From Kitasatospora indigofera (GTDB lineage Bacteria > Actinomycetota > Actinomycetes > Streptomycetales > Streptomycetaceae), in contig NZ_BNBO01000010.1 in the NCBI RefSeq assembly GCF_014655955.1, forward strand, positions 1 through 64,000: DNA of 64,000 nt, written 5' to 3'. A program made the position numbers and the translations under genes. Shown here in pieces: positions 18,666 through 27,356 of the stretch. How positions within the stretch are numbered: the first letter of the stretch is position 1; each line of letters opens with the position of its first letter. The notes under the pieces are model-generated. The model saw nothing but the letters and a program-made list of their open reading frames with translations. It was not told the origin of the DNA and did no database searches.

Positions 18666-19073
18666 TCAGCTCGCGGCCCGCAGGTTGGCCTCCACCCAGG
18701 CCACCACGTCCCGGGTCGGGGTGCCCGGGGTGAAGATGTCCGCGACCCCGAGCGCCTTGAGCTCGACGATGTCCTCCTCGGGGATGATCCCGCCGCAGAA
18801 CACCTTGATGTCCGCCGCGTCCCGCTCCCTGAGCAGCTCCAGCACCCGCGCGCAGAGCGTCATGTGGGCGCCCGAGAGGATCGAGAGGCCGATGCCGTCC
18901 GCGTCCTCCTGGATCGCGGTGTCCACGACCTGCTCGGGCGTCTGGTGCAGGCCCGTGTAGATGACCTCCATGCCGGCGTCGCGCAGCGCGCGGGCGATCA
19001 CCTTGGCACCACGGTCGTGACCGTCCAGCCCCGGCTTGGCCACCACTACGCGGATCGGCCCTGACACACCCAT
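18666..19073 (-). CDS. icmB: Cobalamin-binding small subunit of an acyl-CoA mutase (IcmB-like)
   Basis: This 135-aa single-domain protein binds adenosylcobalamin in base-off form. The motif D-x-H-x-x-G is present in [12 protein letters not shown], with GLSILSGAH and CGGIIPEED supplying the other cobalamin contacts. Its size matches the separate small subunit of isobutyryl-CoA mutase of streptomycetes (about 136 aa); the large subunit is not in this window, so the partner is inferred. An orphan small subunit of a methylmalonyl-CoA-type mutase is the alternative. AGGAGG lies 5 nt before the ATG at 19073; the upstream ATG at 19103 lacks one. Confidence 0.85.
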   Translation of the reverse strand: MGVSGPIRVVVAKPGLDGHDRGAKVIARALRDAGMEVIYTGLHQTPEQVVDTAIQEDADGIGLSILSGAHMTLCARVLELLRERDAADIKVFCGGIIPEEDIVELKALGVADIFTPGTPTRDVVAWVEANLRAAS

Positions 19074-19460
19074 CACTGCCTCCTGGACGACGTTGTCCAC
19101 CACCCCTCCGGATTGTGTCCGGTCCGGGTGTTGTTAACCATCGATAACTAAACCTGAGGGGAGGTTAGCGCCCAGGGGGCCGGTTGGTCGTTTCGCCCTT
19201 CCAAGGGAGGGGAAAATCACAGCACCGCGCGTTCGCCGCGGCCCCACCCTCCGCCCACCGGGCTCCCGCGTGCCCGCGCGGGCCCCGCCGTACCCACCAC
19301 CCGCACCACCGGGACGCACGACCGGGGGCGCCGGGTACCCGCCACCGGCCCGGGCCCGCGGACGCCGCTCCCGGGCCGGCCGCCGGGGCCACCCGTCCCG
19401 CCATCCCGCTCCGCCCGACCGGGCGCCCCGCCCCCGCCGCCGACCCCGGGGAGCCGCCGC
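19074..19460. promoter_or_regulatory. Divergent intergenic region with an AT-rich patch
   Basis: This is a 387-bp gap between the cobalamin protein gene (leftward) and the hydrolase gene (rightward). An unusually AT-rich patch lies at 19131-19154 (TTAACCATCGATAACTAAAC) and probably holds the promoter of the leftward gene. Another short inverted repeat, CCCTT-CC-AAGGG, lies at 19196-19207. I see no gene. Confidence 0.4.
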
Positions 19461-20357
19461 ATGTCCGTTCCCTTCCAGCGAGCCGCCGACGCCGTCCGGG
19501 GCGCCGGGGCCGAGGCCGCCGCCATCGCCGGCCACCTGGTCCGCTACCCCACCGGCGTGGGCGACGAGCCCCGCCCGGCGGCCGGACGCCCCTGCCCGCC
19601 GCGGCACGACGGGCCGCCACCGGGGCCCGGGGACGCGCCCGGGGACGACGCCACGGCCGGCCGGCCGCACCCCGGGCCGGTGCTGTTCCTGCACGGCTTC
19701 GCCGACAACCGCGCGGTCTTCCACCCCCTGCTGCGGGCCCTGCGCCGGGACGGCTGGACGCATCTGCACGCCCTCAACCACTCCCCGCTCACCAGTGACG
19801 TGCGGACCGCCGCCGTGCTGCTCGGCCGGCACGTGGAGTGGGCCCGGCGGGCGCACCGGGGCGCGCCGGTCGCCCTGGTCGGGCACAGCCTGGGCGGTCT
19901 GATCGCCCGGTACTACGTCCAGCGCCTCGGCGGCGACGAGCACGTGCCGACCGTGATCACCCTGGCCGCCCCGCACGAGGGCACGCTCGCCGCCCACCTG
20001 CCCAACCCGTTCCCGATCACCCGGCAGATGCGGCCCGGCAGCGACCTGCTGGCCGAACTGCGGCGGCCGGCCGCGCACTGCCGCACCCGGTTCACGGCCT
20101 TCTGGGGCGAGCTGGACGAGGTCGTGCTGCCCGCCCGCAACGGCCGGCTGCTCCACCCCGACCTGGCGGCCGAGAACGTCATGGTCCCGGGGGCCGGCCA
20201 CGTGGCGCTGCCGGTGGACCGCCGGGTGGTGGACGGGGTGCGCCGGGTGCTGTCCGCCGCGGAGGCCGGGCACCGGTCCGGACGGCCCGAACGGCAGCCG
20301 GACGGACCGGCGGAGCGGCCCCCGGCCGATCCGCCCGCCGACCGCCTGTCGGCCTGA
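19461..20357 (+). CDS. Lipase/esterase-like alpha/beta hydrolase
   Basis: This 298-aa hydrolase has VLFLHGFADNR (oxyanion-hole strand), the nucleophile elbow GHSLGG near residue 140, an acid residue in FWGELDEVV and the catalytic His in GAGHVALP. The substrate is unknown; the layout resembles triacylglycerol-lipase/PGAP1-like proteins of streptomycetes. Residues about 38-72 are a disordered Pro/Gly/Asp insert. The C-terminal 40 residues are Pro/Arg/Asp-rich. There is no obvious signal peptide, so it is probably cytosolic. The ATG at 19461 is preceded by GGGGAG. Confidence 0.82.
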   Translation: MSVPFQRAADAVRGAGAEAAAIAGHLVRYPTGVGDEPRPAAGRPCPPRHDGPPPGPGDAPGDDATAGRPHPGPVLFLHGFADNRAVFHPLLRALRRDGWTHLHALNHSPLTSDVRTAAVLLGRHVEWARRAHRGAPVALVGHSLGGLIARYYVQRLGGDEHVPTVITLAAPHEGTLAAHLPNPFPITRQMRPGSDLLAELRRPAAHCRTRFTAFWGELDEVVLPARNGRLLHPDLAAENVMVPGAGHVALPVDRRVVDGVRRVLSAAEAGHRSGRPERQPDGPAERPPADPPADRLSA

Positions 20358-20493
20358 CCCCGGGGGCCCGCTCCCGGCCACCACGCCACGGCCCCCGAGC
20401 GCCGCAGGACACGCCCGCCGCACCGCACCGACACGCCATCGCCACAGCCGCGGGGCGATCCGGCTGCCTGAATGGCCGTCAGCCCCCTTGACA

Positions 20494-20511
20494 TCCGGAC
20501 TTTTGTCCGGA
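20494..20511. promoter_or_regulatory. Inverted repeat overlapping the M23 gene promoter
   Basis: TCCGGAC, a TTTT loop and GTCCGGA form a perfect 7-bp inverted repeat. It overlaps the proposed -35 (20503-20508) of the peptidase gene. It could be an operator, or a terminator of the upstream hydrolase gene. Confidence 0.5.
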
Positions 20512-20532
20512 CTCGGCCAGGGCGGCTACAGT
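20503..20532 (+). promoter_or_regulatory. Putative promoter of the M23 peptidase gene
   Basis: TTGTCC (20503-20508) and TACAGT (20527-20532) are separated by 18 bp, a reasonable vegetative-type promoter. It would start transcription near 20540, about 40 nt before the ATG. Confidence 0.5.
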
Positions 20533-20580
20533 CTCGCCTGTTTTCCCCCTCACCCGAGGATCACCAGGAGGCAGCGCCCG

Positions 20581-21357
20581 ATGGCTGACGCAGTCCGCCC
20601 CACCCGCGCGGAACTGCGGGTGGCCGCCCGCGCACAGTCGCGCGCGGAGCGCCGCGGCGCCGCGAAGGCCGCCACCCGCACGGCCCTGCTGGGTGTCGCG
20701 CTGCCCTCGCTGGCCGCCCTCGGCGTGGCCGGTGCCGCCGCCGTCACGGTGCGGGGCGACGCCGACCGCTCGACGGTCGCCGGGCCCGCCACCGAGGCCG
20801 CCCCGGCCGCGGCCCCGGACGACGGCCGGTCGCCCGACGCGGCCGGCGGCACGGACGCCGAGCGCGCCGCCCGCGGCGAGGCGCGTCCCCCGCTGTCCGC
20901 CCAGGAGCCGGTGGCGGCGCCCACCGAGACCGCGCCGGCCCCCGCCCCCGTCCCGGAGCGCCCCAAGGTGTCGCTGCCGGTGGAGCTGCACGGCCTGAGC
21001 GCCACCTACGGCGAGGCCGGTACGCACTGGACCGCGCGGCACACCGGGATCGACTTCCCCGTCCAGGGCGGGACACCGGTGATGGCCGTCACCGACGGCA
21101 CCGTCCGCACCCAGTGGAACTCGGCGTACGGCTACATGGCCATAGTGAAGGCCCCGGACGGCACCGAGACCTGGTACTGCCACCTGCGCACCTACAAGGT
21201 CCGCAAGGGCCAGGTGAAGGCGGGTGACGTGATCGCCTACTCGGGCAGCAGCGGCAACAGCACCGGCCCGCACCTGCACTTCGAGGTCCGCCCGGACGGC
21301 GGCGCCCCGATCGACCCGCTGCCCTGGCTGCTCGGCCAGGGGCTCGACCCGCGCTGA
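20581..21357 (+). CDS. M23 (LytM) family peptidoglycan endopeptidase, membrane-anchored
   Basis: This 258-aa protein has a basic, Arg-rich cytoplasmic start, one membrane helix at about 36-58 and a disordered Ala/Pro/Glu linker. It ends in a LytM/M23 domain with intact zinc ligands: HTGIDF near residue 154 and HLHFEV near residue 232. Members cut peptide cross-links in the wall or, when degenerate, activate amidases. It probably acts outside the membrane. AGGAGG lies 9 nt before the ATG. A peptidase of this type beside pcrA/uvrD1 is also seen in mycobacteria. It is convergent with pcrA. Confidence 0.9.
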   Translation: MADAVRPTRAELRVAARAQSRAERRGAAKAATRTALLGVALPSLAALGVAGAAAVTVRGDADRSTVAGPATEAAPAAAPDDGRSPDAAGGTDAERAARGEARPPLSAQEPVAAPTETAPAPAPVPERPKVSLPVELHGLSATYGEAGTHWTARHTGIDFPVQGGTPVMAVTDGTVRTQWNSAYGYMAIVKAPDGTETWYCHLRTYKVRKGQVKAGDVIAYSGSSGNSTGPHLHFEVRPDGGAPIDPLPWLLGQGLDPR

Positions 21358-21416
21358 ACCCGCTCGGCGCCCGCCCGCCGACCGCACGCCCGCACCGCCG
21401 CACGCCCGCCGACCGG

Positions 21417-21439
21417 CCGGTCCGGGGCCTCCGGACCGG
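21417..21439. terminator. Hairpin between the M23 gene and pcrA
   Basis: CCGGTCCGG, a GGCCT loop and CCGGACCGG form a perfect 9-bp stem. Further CCGGA repeats follow. It lies between two convergent stop codons. Confidence 0.65.
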
Positions 21440-21452
21440 ACCGGACCGGACC

Positions 21453-24119
21453 CTAGAGCTTCTCCACCGGCGCGTAGCGCAGCAGCAGCTGCTTGCGGCC
21501 GGCCGTGCCGAAGTCCACGGTGGCCTGCGCCTTGTCGCCGACGCCGGCGGTCGCCACCACCGTGCCGAGGCCGAAGGTGTCGTGGGTGACGCGGTCGCCG
21601 ACCGCCAGGCCCACCACCTCGCGCTCGGTGACCCGGCGGGCCGACTGGCCCCAGCCGGCCTTCGGCGAGGCGGTGTTCGCGGCGCCGCGCGAGCCGGCCC
21701 GCGAGCCGGAGCTGCCCGCGGTGAACCCGCCGGAGCCCGAGCCGCCGGAGTAGCCGCGCGACGGCGGCGCCGAGGCCGCGCCCATCCGCTTCCAGTCCAC
21801 CAGCGGCTCCGGGATCTCCTCCAGGAACCGCGAGGCGGGGTTGTACGAGGGCTGGCCCCAGGCGCTGCGCAGCACCGACCTGGTCAGGTAGAGCCGCTGC
21901 CGGGCCCGGGTCAGGCCGACGTAGGCGAGCCGCCGCTCCTCCTCCAGCTCCTTCACCTGGTTGAGCGCCCGCATGTGCGGGAAGATGCCGTCCTCCATGC
22001 CGGTCAGGAAGACGACGGGGAACTCCAGGCCCTTGGCGGTGTGCAGGGTCATCATGGTGATCACGCCCGCACCGTCGTCGTCCTCGTCGGGGATCTGGTC
22101 GGAGTCGGCGACCAGCGCGACGCGCTCCAGGAAGTCGGCGAGCGAGCCGGGCGGCGGGGTGGCGTCGCCCTCCTCGGCCTCCGGGCGCTCGCCGGGGTCC
22201 TGCTCGTACTCCAGGGCGACGGAGGCGAGCTCCTGGAGGTTCTCCACCCGGGTCTCGTCCTGGGGGTCGGTGGAGGACTGCAGCTCGGCGAGGTAGCCGG
22301 TCTCCTCCAGCACCGCCTCCAGCACGGCGGCCGGGCCGGCGCCGGACTCGACGACCTGGCGCAGCCCGGCCATCAGGGTGTTGAACTTCTTCACCGCGTT
22401 GGCGGAGCGCGAGGCCATCCCGTACGCCTCGTCCACCCGGACGAGCGCCTGCGCGAAGCTGATCCGCTCGCGGGCGGCGAGGGCGTCGATCATCGCCTCG
22501 GCGCGGTCGCCGATGCCCCGCTTGGGGACGTTGAGGATCCGGCGCAGCGGCACGGTGTCCTCGGGGTTGGAGAGCACCCGCAGGTACGCGAGGACGTCCC
22601 GGACCTCCTTGCGCTCGTAGAAGCGGACGCCGCCGACCACCTTGTACGGCAGGCCGACCCGGATGAACACCTCCTCGAACACCCGGGACTGCGCGTTCGT
22701 CCGGTAGAAGATCGCCACGTCGCCGGGGCGGGCGTGGCCCGCGTCGGTGAGCCGGTCGATCTCGTCGGCGATGAACTGGGCCTCGCCGTGCTCGTCGTCC
22801 GCGACGTAGCCGACGACCTTCTCGCCGTCCTCGCCGGCCGTCCAGAGCTTCTTCTCGCGGCGGCTGGTGTTCCGCTCGATGACCGCGTTGGCGGCGCTCA
22901 GGATGGTCTGGGTGGAGCGGTAGTTCTGCTCCAGCAGGATGGTGGTGGCGTTCGGGTAGTCCTCCTCGAACTGGAGGATGTTGCGGATCGTCGCGCCGCG
23001 GAAGGCGTAGATCGACTGGTCCGCGTCACCGACGACGCACAGCTCGGCCGGCGGCACCTCGGCCGCCGCCGCGGCCGCCGGGTTCACCAGGTCGCCGTCC
23101 ACGGTGCGCTTCGGCGCCGCGCCGGCGGTGCCGCCGCTGAGCTCGCGGACCAGCATGTACTGGGCGTGGTTGGTGTCCTGGTACTCGTCGACCAGGATGT
23201 GCCGGAACCGGCGGCGGTAGTACTCGGCGACGGCCGGGAACGCCTGCAGCAGGTTCACCGTGGTCATGATGATGTCGTCGAAGTCCAGCGCGTTGGCCTC
23301 GCGCAGGCGCCGCTGGTAGAGGAAGTACGCCTCGGCGAGCTTCTTCTCGGTCGGGTTGGCCGCCTGGGCGGAGTAGGTCTCCTCGTCGATCAGCTCGTTC
23401 TTGAGGTTGCTGATCTTCGAGGTGAAGGACTTCGGCGGGTACTGCTTCGGGTCGAGGTCCAGGTCCCGGCAGACCAGGCCCATCAGCCGCTGCGAGTCCG
23501 CCGAGTCGTAGATCGAGAAGCTCGACGTGAAGCCGAGCAGCTTGCTCTCCCGGCGCAGGATCCGCACGCAGGCACTGTGGAAGGTGGACACCCACATCGC
23601 CCGGGCCCGCGGGCCGACCAGCTGCTCGACGCGCTCGCGCATCTCGCCGGCGGCCTTGTTGGTGAAGGTGATCGCCAGGATCTCGCCGGGCTGCACGTGG
23701 CGGGCGCCGAGCAGGTAGGCGATGCGGTGGGTGAGCACCCGGGTCTTGCCGGAGCCGGCGCCGGCCACGATCAGCAGCGGCGCGCCCGCGTGCAGCACCG
23801 CCTCGCGCTGCGGGTCGTTCATGCCCTCCAGCAGCTGGGCCGGGTCGACCACGGTGCGGGCGTGGCCGTTGCGGTACCAGGCGTCGCGCTCGGTCTCGGC
23901 GGCGTGGTCCGTGCGGAAGAGGTCGGCCGGGATGGCCTCCTCGTACGCGGTGTACGGGACGTCCTCCTCGTACGGCGGCGGCTCCTCGTCGACGGGCGGG
24001 TCGAAGGGTTCGTCCAGGGGCGCGGCACCCGCGGCGGCGGGCCGCTTCGGGCCGGCGGGCTTCCGGGCGGCGGGCAGCTCGAAGCCGGGGAGCGGGAGGT
24101 CGTCAAAGAGGCTACTCAT
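21453..24119 (-). CDS. pcrA: ATP-dependent DNA helicase PcrA/UvrD1
   Basis: PcrA is a superfamily 1 3'-5' helicase for nucleotide-excision repair and clearing of replication or transcription blocks. It has a Q motif NDPQREAV (101-108), Walker A AGAGSGKT (119-126), motif II DEYQDT and the downstream motifs QNYRST and VGLTRARQRLYL. The C-terminal tail ends in a Tudor-like beta domain (VGDRVTHDTFGLGTVV) that binds RNA polymerase in relatives. The acidic N-terminal extension of about 95 residues is typical of actinobacterial members. It is 888 aa. The ATG lies only 9 nt after a damage-type -10, so the leader is very short. Confidence 0.96.
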   Translation of the reverse strand: MSSLFDDLPLPGFELPAARKPAGPKRPAAAGAAPLDEPFDPPVDEEPPPYEEDVPYTAYEEAIPADLFRTDHAAETERDAWYRNGHARTVVDPAQLLEGMNDPQREAVLHAGAPLLIVAGAGSGKTRVLTHRIAYLLGARHVQPGEILAITFTNKAAGEMRERVEQLVGPRARAMWVSTFHSACVRILRRESKLLGFTSSFSIYDSADSQRLMGLVCRDLDLDPKQYPPKSFTSKISNLKNELIDEETYSAQAANPTEKKLAEAYFLYQRRLREANALDFDDIIMTTVNLLQAFPAVAEYYRRRFRHILVDEYQDTNHAQYMLVRELSGGTAGAAPKRTVDGDLVNPAAAAAAEVPPAELCVVGDADQSIYAFRGATIRNILQFEEDYPNATTILLEQNYRSTQTILSAANAVIERNTSRREKKLWTAGEDGEKVVGYVADDEHGEAQFIADEIDRLTDAGHARPGDVAIFYRTNAQSRVFEEVFIRVGLPYKVVGGVRFYERKEVRDVLAYLRVLSNPEDTVPLRRILNVPKRGIGDRAEAMIDALAARERISFAQALVRVDEAYGMASRSANAVKKFNTLMAGLRQVVESGAGPAAVLEAVLEETGYLAELQSSTDPQDETRVENLQELASVALEYEQDPGERPEAEEGDATPPPGSLADFLERVALVADSDQIPDEDDDGAGVITMMTLHTAKGLEFPVVFLTGMEDGIFPHMRALNQVKELEEERRLAYVGLTRARQRLYLTRSVLRSAWGQPSYNPASRFLEEIPEPLVDWKRMGAASAPPSRGYSGGSGSGGFTAGSSGSRAGSRGAANTASPKAGWGQSARRVTEREVVGLAVGDRVTHDTFGLGTVVATAGVGDKAQATVDFGTAGRKQLLLRYAPVEKL

Positions 24120-24128
24120 GGCACTCCG

Positions 24129-24151
24129 AGTCTATGACCCACGACTGACAA
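24129..24151 (-). promoter_or_regulatory. PafBC-type DNA-damage promoter of pcrA
   Basis: The minus strand reads TTGTCAGTC (24151-24143), 8 nt, then TAGACT (24134-24129). It fits the RecA-independent damage motif TTGTCRGTG-N8-TANNNT at all positions but one. It is the third copy of this motif in the window. Confidence 0.8.
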
Positions 24152-24396
24152 CCCCGGCCGGATCACCGGGGCCGCCGGTTCGGTCGGGCTCCGACCGGGC
24201 CGGCGCCCCGATCCGCCTCCGTCCGGCACCGAAGCGGACAGTTCCGGACAGATCGGGTCAGGGCCGTGACGTGCGGCCCTCGCGGCCCGTCGTGGCGCTA
24301 GCGTGCCCGTCCTGAGCCGGCCGGTGCCGCCGGTACGGGCCGGCCCGAGCCGGACGGCCCCTCCGGCGCCAGGCCGGACGAAAGGAGGACGCCACC

Positions 24397-25434
24397 ATGG
24401 CGTCGCACAGGAAACCCAGGTGCAGCACCCTCACCGGCCGGGCCCGCCGGACGGCCGCCGGCGTGGTGGGGGCGGCCGCCGCCTCCGTCACCGTCCTCGC
24501 CCCCGCCGGGCACGCCGAGCCGCGGCCGGCCCCCGAGCAGGTCCGGGCGCAGCTGGACGGGCTGTACCAGGAGGCCGAGCAGGCCACCCAGCGCTACGAC
24601 GGGGCCAGGGAACAGGCCGAGGCCCTGCAGCGGCAGGTGACCGCGCTGCAGGACGACGTCGCCCGGCGGGCCGCCGCGATGGAGGCCACCCGCGAGCGGC
24701 TCGGCGAGCTGGCCGCCGAGCAGTACCGCGGCGGCGGCTTCCCGCCCGGGTTCCAGCTCGCCCTCTCGGACGACCCGCGGCAGTTCCTGCAGCGCGCCGG
24801 CATGCTCGACCAGGCCGGCGCCGTCGAACGCCAGGTGCTGGAGGAGTTCGGCCGGCAGCGGCTGGCGCTGGACACCAGGACGGCCGAGGCCCGGCTGCGG
24901 CTCGCCGACCTCGACGCCCGGCAACGCGAGCTGGCCGCCGAGAAGGCCACCGTCCAGGACCGGCTGAACCGGGCGCAGGCCCTGCTCGCCCGGCTCGCCG
25001 CCGAGGAGCGCGGCACCGCCGACCGGGCCTCCCGTGACAGCGCGCGGCCGGACCTCGGCCCGGACCCGGGCGCCGTCGCCGCCTCCGGCCGGGCCGCCGA
25101 GGCGATCGCCTTCGCCCGCGCCCAGCTCGGCAAGCCGTACGTCTGGGGCGCCACCGGCCCCGGCTCGTACGACTGCTCGGGCCTGGTCCAGGCCGCCTGG
25201 GCCGCCGCCGGGGTCAGCCTGCCGCGCACCACCTACGACCAGATCGACGCCGCCCGGCGCATCCCGCGGGACGCACTCCAGCCCGGTGACCTGGTGTTCT
25301 TCTACTCGGGCGTCACCCACGTCGGCCTGTACACCGGCGGCGGCCGGATGATCCACGCACCGCACCCCGGGGCTCCGGTGCGCTACGAGAGCATCGACGT
25401 GATGCCCTTCGCGGGCGCCGTCCGGCCGTCCTGA
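24397..25434 (+). CDS. Secreted NlpC/P60 peptidoglycan hydrolase with coiled-coil domain
   Basis: This 345-aa cell-wall hydrolase of the RipA/p60 type has a signal peptide to about residue 41 (ending PAGHA). A long coiled coil follows at about 45-210, of the kind that keeps such enzymes inactive until recruited. The NlpC/P60 domain has catalytic C260 in YDCSGL, H308 in THVGLY and a third polar residue near MIHAPH. It probably cuts D-Glu to diaminopimelate bonds during growth or division. AAAGGAGG precedes the ATG. The preceding 277 bp holds pcrA control elements and probably this gene's own promoter (TAGCGT near 24299). Confidence 0.92.
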   Translation: MASHRKPRCSTLTGRARRTAAGVVGAAAASVTVLAPAGHAEPRPAPEQVRAQLDGLYQEAEQATQRYDGAREQAEALQRQVTALQDDVARRAAAMEATRERLGELAAEQYRGGGFPPGFQLALSDDPRQFLQRAGMLDQAGAVERQVLEEFGRQRLALDTRTAEARLRLADLDARQRELAAEKATVQDRLNRAQALLARLAAEERGTADRASRDSARPDLGPDPGAVAASGRAAEAIAFARAQLGKPYVWGATGPGSYDCSGLVQAAWAAAGVSLPRTTYDQIDAARRIPRDALQPGDLVFFYSGVTHVGLYTGGGRMIHAPHPGAPVRYESIDVMPFAGAVRPS

Positions 25435-25477
25435 CCACGCCGCCGGACAATCATCCGGAAAAACTTCGGCCCCGCCT

Positions 25478-25504
25478 GCAACCTCCGGGGCGGACGGACG
25501 TCTT
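25478..25504 (+). promoter_or_regulatory. ECF-type promoter candidate for the LAxTG protein
   Basis: GCAACC (25478-25483), a 15-bp spacer and CGTCTT (25499-25504) resemble extracytoplasmic-function sigma promoters of streptomycetes, which have an AAC-containing -35 and a CGTC-type -10. The proposed start is about 115 nt before the ATG. Confidence 0.4.
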
Positions 25505-25626
25505 CAGGGAGGAAGGGCACGGAGAGCGAGACCGGCGCAGCCGGGGGGCGCACTCCGCTCGTAACGAGCGGGGCCGGTCACCTTCACCCACCACGTCGTC
25601 AGCACCACGCCTCCGGGGAACACATC

Positions 25627-26559
25627 ATGCGCGCGTCCGCCATCTCCACTTCCACGAAGAACGCCCCCTCGATCTCCCGCCGGTCCAAGATCGTCGGCCT
25701 GGCCGCCACCCTGCTCCTCGGCGGCGCCGTCCAGCTGCTCCCCGCGGACACCGCCTGGGCCTGCGCCGACGGCCGGCTGACCGGGGGCGCCGTCGTCCAC
25801 GACGGCGTCCACCCGGTCGCGCCGGACGCCGCCTTCACGGCCGGGAGCGCCCGCTCCGTCGACGCCGGCGGCGCCTGGGCCTCGTTCGGCGTCAGCATCC
25901 ACAACACCACCGGCGGGGTGCAGTCCGGGGTGCGCCCCAGCTTCGGGATCCACTCCCCCGGGCGGGCGAGGGCCCTGACGCCGCAGGACGTGCGGGTGGA
26001 GATGCTGGTGCCGGGCGGCGGCTGGGAGCGGCTGAAGCTCTCGGTCAACTGCACCGGGGTGGTCGAGGCCGAACCGGCCTACCGGCAGCGGCTGGACGAC
26101 GGCGGCACCGCGGTGGTGCAGATCCGGCTGGCGCTCACCCCCGGTGCCCCGCAGGACCGGACCGAGCTGCAGGTGCTCACCGACAGCCACACCGCCGTCT
26201 CCGAGACCCCGGGGCTGACGGACCGCCGCACGGTGAGGATCAGCCGCCCGGCGGCCGGGCCCACCGCCAGGACCACCCCCGCCGGCAAAGCCACCCGCAC
26301 CGCGAAGGCCCCGGCCCCGGTCGCGACGCCCGCCCCGGCCGTCGCCCCGGCCGCCGTCACCGCCCCGGCACCGGCCGGCAGCACGCCGGCCGCCGCTGCC
26401 GGGCCCGCCGCGTCGCCCGCCGTGCCCCCGGCCGCGCCCGCCCGGCTGGCGCAGACCGGCGGCAGCCGCAGCACCGGCCCGCTGATCGGGGCCGGCGGCG
26501 CCCTCGTCCTGCTCGGCGCCGGCGGCGTCCTGGTCGCCCGTCGCCGCGCCCGCGGCTGA
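25627..26559 (+). CDS. Sortase-anchored (LAxTG) surface protein
   Basis: This 310-aa exported protein has a long basic signal peptide (residues 1-46, ending near DTAWA). An Ig-like extracellular domain runs to about residue 205 with one Cys pair (ACADG, VNCTG). A Thr/Pro/Ala-rich wall-spanning stalk covers about 206-275. The C-terminus is LAQTGG, then a hydrophobic helix and RRRARG. LAxTG is the signal read by class E sortases of streptomycetes, so it is probably covalently attached to peptidoglycan. No sortase gene lies in the window. Ligand and role are unknown. Confidence 0.85.
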   Translation: MRASAISTSTKNAPSISRRSKIVGLAATLLLGGAVQLLPADTAWACADGRLTGGAVVHDGVHPVAPDAAFTAGSARSVDAGGAWASFGVSIHNTTGGVQSGVRPSFGIHSPGRARALTPQDVRVEMLVPGGGWERLKLSVNCTGVVEAEPAYRQRLDDGGTAVVQIRLALTPGAPQDRTELQVLTDSHTAVSETPGLTDRRTVRISRPAAGPTARTTPAGKATRTAKAPAPVATPAPAVAPAAVTAPAPAGSTPAAAAGPAASPAVPPAAPARLAQTGGSRSTGPLIGAGGALVLLGAGGVLVARRRARG

Positions 26560-26590
26560 CCCCTCGGCCGCACGCGCGCCGGACATGCAC

Positions 26591-26626
26591 CGGGCCCGGC
26601 GCTCCGTCACCGGAGCGGCGGGCCCG
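26591..26626. terminator. Long hairpin between convergent genes
   Basis: Arms 26591-26606 and 26611-26626 pair over 16 bp with a single mismatch and a 4-nt loop. It separates the LAxTG gene from the leftward response regulator. Confidence 0.8.
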
Positions 26627-26645
26627 CGTCGTACGTGAACCCCCG

Positions 26646-27356
26646 TCAGACCAGCCGGCGCGCCGTCGCCCAGCGGGTCAGCTCGTGACGGTTGCTCAGC
26701 TGGAGCTTGCGCAGCACCGCCGAGACGTGGCTCTCCACCGTCTTCACCGAGATGAACAGCTGCTTGGCGATCTCCTTGTACGCGTAGCCGCGGGCGATCA
26801 GCCGCAGCACCTCGCGCTCGCGCTGGGTCAGCCGGTCGAGGTCCTCGTCGACCGGCGGGGTGTCGGTGGCGGCGAAGGCGTCCAGGACGAAGCCGGCCAG
26901 CCGCGGCGAGAAGACGGCGTCGCCGTCGGAGATCCGGAAGATCGCGTTCACCAGGTCGGTCCCGGTGATGGTCTTGGTGACGTAGCCGCGGGCGCCGCCG
27001 CGGATCACCCCGATCACGTCCTCGGCCGCGTCCGAGACGGACAGCGCGAGGAAGCGCACCCCCTGCGGGTCCGCCATCAGCGAGGCGGACCGCCGCAGCA
27101 CCTCGGCCCCGCCGCCGCCGGGCAGGTGGACGTCGAGCAGCACCACGTCCGGCCTGGTCTCGGCGACCACCCGGACCGCCGACTCGACGTCGTCGGCCTC
27201 GCCGACCACGTCGATCCCGGTCACCTCGGTGCGTCCGATCTCGGCCCGCACCCCCGTGCGGAACATCCGGTGGTCGTCCACCAGGACCACCCGGGCCACC
27301 CTCCCCGCGCCTTCGGCCGGGGGTACCCCCATGGCCCCACCTGCAGGCTCAGTCAT
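26646..27356 (-). CDS. NarL/LuxR-family response regulator
   Basis: This 236-aa regulator has an N-terminal receiver domain (VVLVDDHRMFRTGV, with the phosphoacceptor Asp in VVLLDVHLPG near residue 75). The C-terminal LuxR helix-turn-helix (LTQREREVLRLIARGYAYKEIAKQ) spans about 175-232. It overlaps the kinase gene by 8 nt, with GGAGAGAG before its ATG, so the pair is translationally coupled. The kinase carries a PspC domain and the opposite strand encodes a PspC/LiaF-like protein, so envelope stress is the likely signal. Targets may include the divergent gene, whose promoter has repeated TCAGGG. Confidence 0.9.
   Translation of the reverse strand: MTEPAGGAMGVPPAEGAGRVARVVLVDDHRMFRTGVRAEIGRTEVTGIDVVGEADDVESAVRVVAETRPDVVLLDVHLPGGGGAEVLRRSASLMADPQGVRFLALSVSDAAEDVIGVIRGGARGYVTKTITGTDLVNAIFRISDGDAVFSPRLAGFVLDAFAATDTPPVDEDLDRLTQREREVLRLIARGYAYKEIAKQLFISVKTVESHVSAVLRKLQLSNRHELTRWATARRLV

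Noticed and set aside
20488-20493. TTGACA as the -35 of the M23 gene
   Set aside because: No -10 hexamer lies 16-18 bp downstream; TTGTCC at 20503 has correct spacing to TACAGT.
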